A stretch of 34,235 bases of DNA from an uncultured Porphyromonadaceae bacterium (GTDB lineage Bacteria; Bacteroidota; Bacteroidia; Bacteroidales; Paludibacteraceae). This document shows, piece after piece, positions 29,361 to 34,235 of this stretch. Numbering within the stretch: the stretch's first letter is position 1; the number at the start of each line of letters is the position of its first letter. Under the pieces are notes generated by a model. That model made no database searches. It saw only the letters and a list, made by a program, of their open reading frames with translations, and was not told where the DNA came from. Where the stretch lies: the NCBI GenBank assembly GCA_949285425.1, contig CASEAJ010000108.1, positions 1 to 34,235 of the forward strand, in the 5' to 3' direction. Made by a program: the position numbers and the translations under genes.

Positions 29361-29609
29361 TTATTCCATGAATATCATACGTTTCACATCCACTTCCTGC
29401 CCGTCGGCAATGAGGGCATAAAGGTACATGCCGGGGGCAAGTTGCGAGGCGGAAATCAGTTCCGCTCCCTCGCCCCGTTGGCCGAGAGGGATTCGCTTCA
29501 ACTGCTTGCCCTGCATGTCGTAAATGCAAAGATAGGCGGAAGTTACGGTCTCCGGCACATAATATTTTATGTTTGTCGACATATTGAAGGGGTTCGGCGT
29601 GTTCTCCAT
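29361..29609 (-). pseudogene. Orphan T9SS-like C-terminal sorting domain
   Basis: An 82-residue ORF (from ATG at 29609) that consists only of a C-terminal sorting-type domain: MENTPNPFNMSTNIKYYVPE, TSAYLCIYDMQGKQLKRI, LAPGMYLYALIADGQEVDVKRM. The PNPFN start and the GMYLY.L..DG.EV..KRM end are the usual form of this tail, which normally follows a large surface or tail-fibre-like protein. Here an in-frame TAA lies 11 codons upstream of the ATG, and no parent domain precedes it. It is therefore most likely the remaining end of a deleted gene. Its own expression is not expected to give a sorted product. Confidence 0.6.
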
Positions 29610-29649
29610 CAAGCCGGATTTATCATTCGGCTTTTCCTTTTATCAGCGT

Positions 29650-29706
29650 TTGCAATCCGCTAACGAAGTACATTTCTTTCAACAAACATCAGTCATCGGA
29701 TTGCAA
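29650..29706. repeat. 10-bp inverted repeat between the orphan tail and the fimbrial operon
   Basis: TTGCAATCCG (29650-29659) and CGGATTGCAA (29697-29706) are perfect inverted arms around a 37-base loop, in the 150-bp gap where a parent gene was probably lost. It may be a deletion scar or an operon-end hairpin. Confidence 0.4.
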
Positions 29707-29762
29707 TTCCTTATAATAAATAGCGGACAGATTGAAAATCCGCCGCAAACGGAGAGTCATCA

Positions 29763-31478
29763 TCACCTTGTGTAAACAAACTCCGTACGCAATCCCCGAT
29801 GGTCAAACTTCCAGGGAGAAAAGACCATATCAGAAGTGGTAATATCTTCTCCTATAATCCGACAACTCTTCACGGTTGTATTCGGAGATACCATATAAAG
29901 TGTCATATCCAACCGGTCTTTTGTATCCTGCGCACTTGGGAAAGGAGTCCAAGTATATCCCGGATTTGCTACCGGATCGGGATACAAGGTACGATAAGCA
30001 TCACCTTTGATTCCACCTTCCCACAAAGCCAATGTCGTAGGCCATTGCACGGCATAAGGTGCCAAACCTGCCTCTACAGCTTCTTCCGTCCAATCGAGCC
30101 AGGATGGTTCATTAAAATCACCAGAAATAGAGACAAACGGAGTGGTTGCCGAAGCTACATCTTCCAGAAGTTTATCAACCATATCCTTACGAGCTTCAGC
30201 ATTGACTTTTACAACATAATCTACATCTGTTGTTGCAGGATAGCCGCCATAGTCGATGCCATTCAATTGATAAGGACCATAGGGCTTGTAAGCGCCATGA
30301 CAATCCATCACTAAAACGGTGAATCCATCTCCCAAATCAATATATACCCCATACCCATTCGGAGTAACACCCGTAAAAGGATAACGGGAAATGATGCTGC
30401 ATCTTCCTTGTCCATTATTGGTGTGTGAATGAATATAAAGTCCCTTTGCTTGTATTTCAGCATCAGAAAAACCGCTACATTCTTGTGCACACAACACATC
30501 AACATCTATTTGGTTAAAATGGTCAAGGACAACAGATGCACTCTTTCCCCAGAGATTCTGTGTCGCTATTCTCAATGTAGCAGGTTGCGTATGAGTAGCC
30601 CAAGTCGCATTAAGTCCATCTTCTGTGTCGGATGTCACATCTATATAATACGTCTTTCCAGCTCCAGCATTCAAAGCCATCCCAACAGGTACAGACACCT
30701 GCAATTCGTATGCACCAGAGACGGGATCTGTCACTTTCAGAACCGCTTTTGTAGCAAACGACCCACCACACATGTCGGGAAGCATATAACACGTGCCATC
30801 TCCAGACAAAACCTGAGAATATGTTGAGCGTAAAATATCGGGCAATTCGGGATATTCATTGTAACGACGTGGTTCAATCTGAACATAAGGAATAGCGACA
30901 GCCGCATTTTGAAAAGTAATTGCGTTCACCGCTAAATCCGGACTGACTGATTCATGCTTTTGTATGATGACTTTAACTGCTCGTGGAATCAGTGTAACCG
31001 CAACTTTTGAGACAGAAGCTGCCACACGAATAGTACCATCCTCGCCTCCTTTGCTGACAAGCAGGCCCATAGGATCGGCCAAAGGGAGAGAAGGAGCATA
31101 AGCCGGCAAGTCCCAGTAAGTGTCACCCAAACTCAGTGTTGGAAACATTGCCGCATCTGTTGCAAACAAAAATAAAAAGCGGAAAATCTGCCCCTTAGGG
31201 ACATCCACCTGCAAATCGCTCGATACATCCTCTATCGTACCATTACATTCAAACTGATAACGATACTTATCATCAAAGCAAAATAGTTTCCATTGCATTC
31301 CGGACAACGAAACCGAATTTATGGCTGGTAACAAGCCTATTCCGTCAACAGAATTCAGGTTAAAGGACATTTTCTTGACCCCACCTTCAAACGATTGTCC
31401 GGCCACATCTTCCTTTCCACACGCAGAAAGCAGAATGGCACAGAACAACAAAGCCCAACAAAATGAATTTTTCTTCAT
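29763..31478 (-). CDS. Lipoprotein: fimbrillin-like N-terminus fused to endonuclease/exonuclease/phosphatase domain
   Basis: 571 residues. Lipoprotein signal with Cys20 (ILLSAC-GKED), so the protein is surface- or outer-membrane-anchored. Residues about 30-290 resemble the fimbrillin/Mfa-like beta domains (VDVPKGQIFRFLFLFATDA, LKVTDPVSGAYELQVSVPVG). Residues about 300-571 are a complete EEP domain: Asn308 in IATQNLWG, Glu333 in VLCAQECSG, Asp454 and Asn456 in ISGDFNEP, Asp524 in DRLDMTLYM, and Asp559-His560 in FDHRGLRTE. These are the metal and catalytic residues of DNase I-like phosphodiesterases, so hydrolysis is expected; the target could be DNA, a phospholipid or a phosphosugar. It follows the fimbrillin gene by 26 bp. 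I know of no established system with this fusion. Confidence 0.85.
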   Translation of the reverse strand: MKKNSFCWALLFCAILLSACGKEDVAGQSFEGGVKKMSFNLNSVDGIGLLPAINSVSLSGMQWKLFCFDDKYRYQFECNGTIEDVSSDLQVDVPKGQIFRFLFLFATDAAMFPTLSLGDTYWDLPAYAPSLPLADPMGLLVSKGGEDGTIRVAASVSKVAVTLIPRAVKVIIQKHESVSPDLAVNAITFQNAAVAIPYVQIEPRRYNEYPELPDILRSTYSQVLSGDGTCYMLPDMCGGSFATKAVLKVTDPVSGAYELQVSVPVGMALNAGAGKTYYIDVTSDTEDGLNATWATHTQPATLRIATQNLWGKSASVVLDHFNQIDVDVLCAQECSGFSDAEIQAKGLYIHSHTNNGQGRCSIISRYPFTGVTPNGYGVYIDLGDGFTVLVMDCHGAYKPYGPYQLNGIDYGGYPATTDVDYVVKVNAEARKDMVDKLLEDVASATTPFVSISGDFNEPSWLDWTEEAVEAGLAPYAVQWPTTLALWEGGIKGDAYRTLYPDPVANPGYTWTPFPSAQDTKDRLDMTLYMVSPNTTVKSCRIIGEDITTSDMVFSPWKFDHRGLRTEFVYTR

Positions 31479-31504
31479 AATAAAAACTGTTCACTTATTT
31501 ATTC

Positions 31505-33340
31505 TCATTCCCAACCTTCCTTCTCGCGGATACAGCGATAAGGAATTCCATATTTACCATCCACACTCCATTCGTTTCCAAAGGTTTGGTCTTGAATTTT
31601 CAAATCCGGTAATTTGATATTCACCCATGCCACATTTGGCCATGTACCCCAAACAGCCAAATCTTTTTCGGTAGGGGAACCCGATTTCGGATAACCAGCT
31701 AAGATACGCAAATCTGTCCCTTCTCCTGATTCTTCAAACCAGCTGTATGTGTATACAGAATTAGCTACCTGAGATTTCAAATGGTTTCCGACCCATAATA
31801 TATAATTTTTCGCTTCATCATCGTTCAAGGTACGCCAACCCTCAGGACATGGATTTACAGCAACATCGTTTACTTTTGATGACATATCCGTATCAAAAGT
31901 GAATCCCTCGGCACCACAGAAATAAGCCTTATCCACATTATTGTGCACCAGATAAGTAGATTGTTTGGCATGGACAGGCGAATACAGATAATCACCCCAT
32001 GAAAGGCATGGTAAAGGAGTACCAGGATAAGGATTGACAAAGCCAAACGTAAGTATATTCTCATCGGCGACCTGTCCTTTCAAATAAGTTACGGCATACT
32101 GGTAATCATTGGTCGGACGTTCAGTTACGGTATACACAATCTCGTGACGATAGAATCCGCTACCGATCGCCACAGTCGATGAAGAAATTGTCAACCAAGA
32201 AGGAAGGCTTCCGTCGTAACCAGCCTCCAGATTGGTTTCATTAAAGTCGGTTATCACTTGCTTGACCACATAGGGGAAAGTGGCATCTTTTGTAATCTTC
32301 ACATATTTCCCTTTCACTTCGGTACCTTCTATGATTTGGGCGTTTTTATCCATTACAGAAACGCCATCTTCCGTTGTTACCCAGTCAATAGAGGAACCGT
32401 CTTGCCATTCCTGTACCGTTATATCGAAAATGGCCGAACCGGCGATATTCTTCGTATTCAGCTGATACAGATAATTTGCTTCTATATCAATATCAGAAGA
32501 CAGATCAAGATACAAAGCAGGTCCTTCTTCATCTGTCGTTGCCGAACGGGTAGTAGCCCATATCACCGTAGCTTCATCCTGTTCACGTGTTGAGGTCAAT
32601 TGGGTTGGATACAAATAAAAACTTTTCCCTCCATTAGCCAATTCCGATGCAGGAATCTCAAGCACATCCGCCGCAACATCATTCACGTATCCATTCACAT
32701 CGCCAATGAATCCACGGGTGCGACGGTTTTTGATATAAACTTTGTCTATAATAACCCCTGATACTGCAGGATCGTTCAACAAATCGAATCGGGCAACTCT
32801 ACGTTTCAATGTTACGCTGACCTTATTTTCGTCTGACTCTACATTGGGAACAGTCAAATAACTACAACCATTCATCCATGCATTGGACATTATGAATGGA
32901 GGCTTCAAAATGCCATTTTCATCAACGGTTTCCTGATTCAACAATGTTTCGACCGTAGCGGTTTCGGCAAGGACAGGCAGAATACTTTCATCTTTTCCTT
33001 CAACCACAACAAATCTTTTTTCTCCTGTAGACGATGAGCTTAGTTCCAACTCATAACTTCTTATACCACTCTCTTCATCCACAGAAACGGCATCTGCATA
33101 ACCAACAATATAACATTGTTCGTACACACCTTCTCTGGAAAATTGATAAAAAGCAATTCTATCATCGGTTCCACGGCTTTCATCTGCTTGAACTGCCGAA
33201 CGAAGAGTAAACGAATGGGGATGAACAATGTTAAATGTCAATTTTCCATCATCCTGAGGCCCAAATGTATCCTTATCTTTCGCACAAGCACCAAACAAAA
33301 AAACCAAAATCACAGCATACAGACTCGTTTTTCGTACCAT
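31505..33340 (-). CDS. Fimbrillin-family surface lipoprotein
   Basis: 611 residues. Lipoprotein signal with Cys19 (FLFGAC-AKDKD). The N-terminal two thirds have the plan of Bacteroidales fimbrillin/FimA-like major pilins: VTLKRRVARFDLLND (core strand at the end of the N-terminal domain), FYLYPTQLTSTREQDEATVI and LYLDLSSDIDIEANYLYQLN, then YLYQLNTKNIAGSAIFDITVQEW. The C-terminal 130 residues (NPCPEGWRTLNDDEAKNY to GIPYRCIREKE) are a FISUMP-type module typical of Bacteroidetes surface proteins. It is the first gene of an operon with the EEP lipoprotein (26 bp gap). It probably forms or caps a surface filament; the role of the extra C-terminal module is unknown. Confidence 0.85.
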   Translation of the reverse strand: MVRKTSLYAVILVFLFGACAKDKDTFGPQDDGKLTFNIVHPHSFTLRSAVQADESRGTDDRIAFYQFSREGVYEQCYIVGYADAVSVDEESGIRSYELELSSSSTGEKRFVVVEGKDESILPVLAETATVETLLNQETVDENGILKPPFIMSNAWMNGCSYLTVPNVESDENKVSVTLKRRVARFDLLNDPAVSGVIIDKVYIKNRRTRGFIGDVNGYVNDVAADVLEIPASELANGGKSFYLYPTQLTSTREQDEATVIWATTRSATTDEEGPALYLDLSSDIDIEANYLYQLNTKNIAGSAIFDITVQEWQDGSSIDWVTTEDGVSVMDKNAQIIEGTEVKGKYVKITKDATFPYVVKQVITDFNETNLEAGYDGSLPSWLTISSSTVAIGSGFYRHEIVYTVTERPTNDYQYAVTYLKGQVADENILTFGFVNPYPGTPLPCLSWGDYLYSPVHAKQSTYLVHNNVDKAYFCGAEGFTFDTDMSSKVNDVAVNPCPEGWRTLNDDEAKNYILWVGNHLKSQVANSVYTYSWFEESGEGTDLRILAGYPKSGSPTEKDLAVWGTWPNVAWVNIKLPDLKIQDQTFGNEWSVDGKYGIPYRCIREKEGWE

Positions 33341-33476
33341 AATCTCTAATTTATTCAGATTTCACAAGTTAACTTAACAGACAAGCATAAGGATTCCTAT
33401 ATAGGTGGGTTCTATAAACAGTAAAACGAATATTTCATATTGGCTATCAATAATCACTCCGCCCTATGCTAATGCT

Positions 33477-33484
33477 CAAATTTA
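33477..33484 (-). promoter_or_regulatory. -7 box of the fimbrial operon
   Basis: The minus strand reads TAAATTTG, a perfect TAnnTTTG about 135 bases before the start at 33340. TTGC lies about 20 bases upstream as a possible -33 element in AT-rich DNA. Confidence 0.6.
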
Positions 33485-34093
33485 CGGACTTTCCTTTAAA
33501 AAGCAACACTTTTTAAAAAAATTATACATTTGGTGCAATATATTCCAGTATAAAGGTGATTGAACCCAAATCAGAATTGCAGCTCGTTTGTTCCGATAAT
33601 TTTGCAATCGATTTTTATCTCATACTTTTCCAAAAGGGTCTTGTGCTATTGTCTGCAGCCATTCCATCGGCTGGCGCAAAGTTGTCCGTGTCTTACTGAA
33701 ATGTTCCGACAGGTACGGTCTCTCCCCCCCCTCTCCAACAAGTCTGTCAAGTGCCTGTTTATAATTATAGCTTGTCTTTTAAACACAAAGACACAAAGAA
33801 CGAACATCGTGCCTTTGTGTCTTAGCGGCTTTGCATTTACAACAAAACGCAGATTTTTCCAACAGTGTGTCATAAAGGGCTATCCGTTGCGTTGCTTTCG
33901 TCACCTCTCAGTCAGGCAACAGCTCTTGCCATAGTCGCAGTTAAAATCAGGCGTCCCCGCTTGCAAAAGACAGGTTCTTCTTTTCACGCATTTGCAAAGC
34001 AGGAGCTTCGCCCTCGTACTCCCTCCCTCCTGCGGGGTACTCCCTCTGAGAAGTGTATCGCCTGCAAGGCTTTTCATCTGCCATTATGTCCGC
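33485..34093. other. Noncoding repeat-rich stretch without a convincing gene
   Basis: Short open frames exist on both strands, but none has a start context, a domain or consistent codon use. The text resembles intergenic debris common in this genus: a perfect 11-bp stem AAGACACAAAG/CTTTGTGTCTT (33788-33823), and a CTCC-rich stretch (34015-34055) with CTCCTGCGGGG. AACCCAAATC at 33565 matches only the first 10 bases of the MITE terminal repeat, too little to call a copy. Confidence 0.6.
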
Positions 34094-34225
34094 TCAAGCC
34101 TGCCACAAGCCTTGCAGGAGGCTGTCAAAAGATACTATAGAAAGTTGGTCAATCTTCTATAGTATGTTGCTCCATCTTCTATAGTATTTTTTGACAGCCT
34201 CCTGCAAGGCTTGTGGCAGGCTTGA
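34094..34225. repeat. Large perfect inverted repeat with nested AT stems
   Basis: A 37-bp arm at 34094-34130 (TCAAGCCTGCCACAAGCCTT and 17 more bases) is repeated exactly in reverse complement at 34189-34225. The 58-bp loop holds a second perfect stem, ATACTATAGAA (34132-34142) with TTCTATAGTAT (34154-34164), and a further direct copy of CATCTTCTATAGTAT at about 34172-34186. No gene overlaps it. It can form a cruciform or one strong RNA hairpin. Confidence 0.9.
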
Positions 34226-34235
34226 ACGGTCATAA

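Noticed and set aside
29527..29534. TATCTTTG (minus) as promoter of the 273-residue secreted protein
   Set aside because: A perfect -7 match, but it lies inside the orphan tail coding sequence and about 190 bases from the start; not listed as a feature because support is thin.
33560..34140. Two overlapping plus-strand frames of 124 and 91 codons near the right end
   Set aside because: Low-complexity, Ser/Leu/Cys-rich text over repeats and hairpins, without start context; judged intergenic.

Overview
The window reads as chromosomal DNA of a gut Bacteroidales bacterium, most like Bacteroides/Phocaeicola. The grounds are Bacteroidetes-type promoters (TAnnTTTG -7 boxes), weak or absent Shine-Dalgarno sequences, many lipoproteins with an export-type Cys-Ser/Glu/Asp tail, fimbrillin-type surface proteins, BspA-type leucine-rich repeats, T9SS-type C-terminal domains and dispersed palindromic repeats between genes. 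Species cannot be fixed by eye.

Layout. 1-374: end of an IS256-family element. 471-5200 (minus): GH29 alpha-L-fucosidase, a surface lipoprotein and a BspA-like LRR protein. 5201-6513: about 1.3 kb without genes, packed with repeats (a TIR element with four 22-bp palindromic units, a hairpin cassette, a MITE-like element, a second palindromic array), ending at tRNA-Lys(CTT). 6800-9854 (plus): sugar-phosphate nucleotidyltransferase, galE and manA, a nucleotide-sugar supply cluster. 9941-16050 (minus): a tight six-gene run lpdA - dgkA - comF - S9 peptidase lipoprotein - two tandem paralogous membrane proteins. 16583-17587: class II fructose-bisphosphate aldolase. 17830-18650: a long structured leader followed by small ORFs. 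18848-19576: a uracil-DNA-glycosylase-like protein of AT-rich composition. 19740-22056: what looks like an RNA/DNA repair locus, with a 3' remnant of rtcB, a metallophosphoesterase, a DEDDh exonuclease and a WYL regulator. 22235-23182: GH43-like lipoprotein. 23412-24022: a small secreted helical protein behind duplicated operator-like palindromes and a short upstream ORF. 24149-27158 (minus): a GNAT-HD fusion and a lamin-tail-domain surface protein. 27358-28365: asd. 28517-33340 (minus): secreted protein with a T9SS-like tail, an orphan T9SS-like tail, and a two-gene fimbrial operon whose second gene fuses a fimbrillin-like N-terminus to an endonuclease/exonuclease/phosphatase domain. 33485-34235: noncoding repeat DNA ending in a perfect 37-bp inverted repeat.

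The core metabolic genes (galE, manA, fba, asd, lpdA) are ordinary. The unusual material is (i) a repeat family built from 18-bp palindromes spaced at 22 bp at three loci, (ii) the structured leader and small-protein cluster at 17.8-18.6 kb, (iii) the damaged rtcB locus next to a UDG-like gene, (iv) the fimbrillin-EEP lipoprotein, and (v) the large terminal hairpin. All functional statements are from reading motifs; no database search was run.
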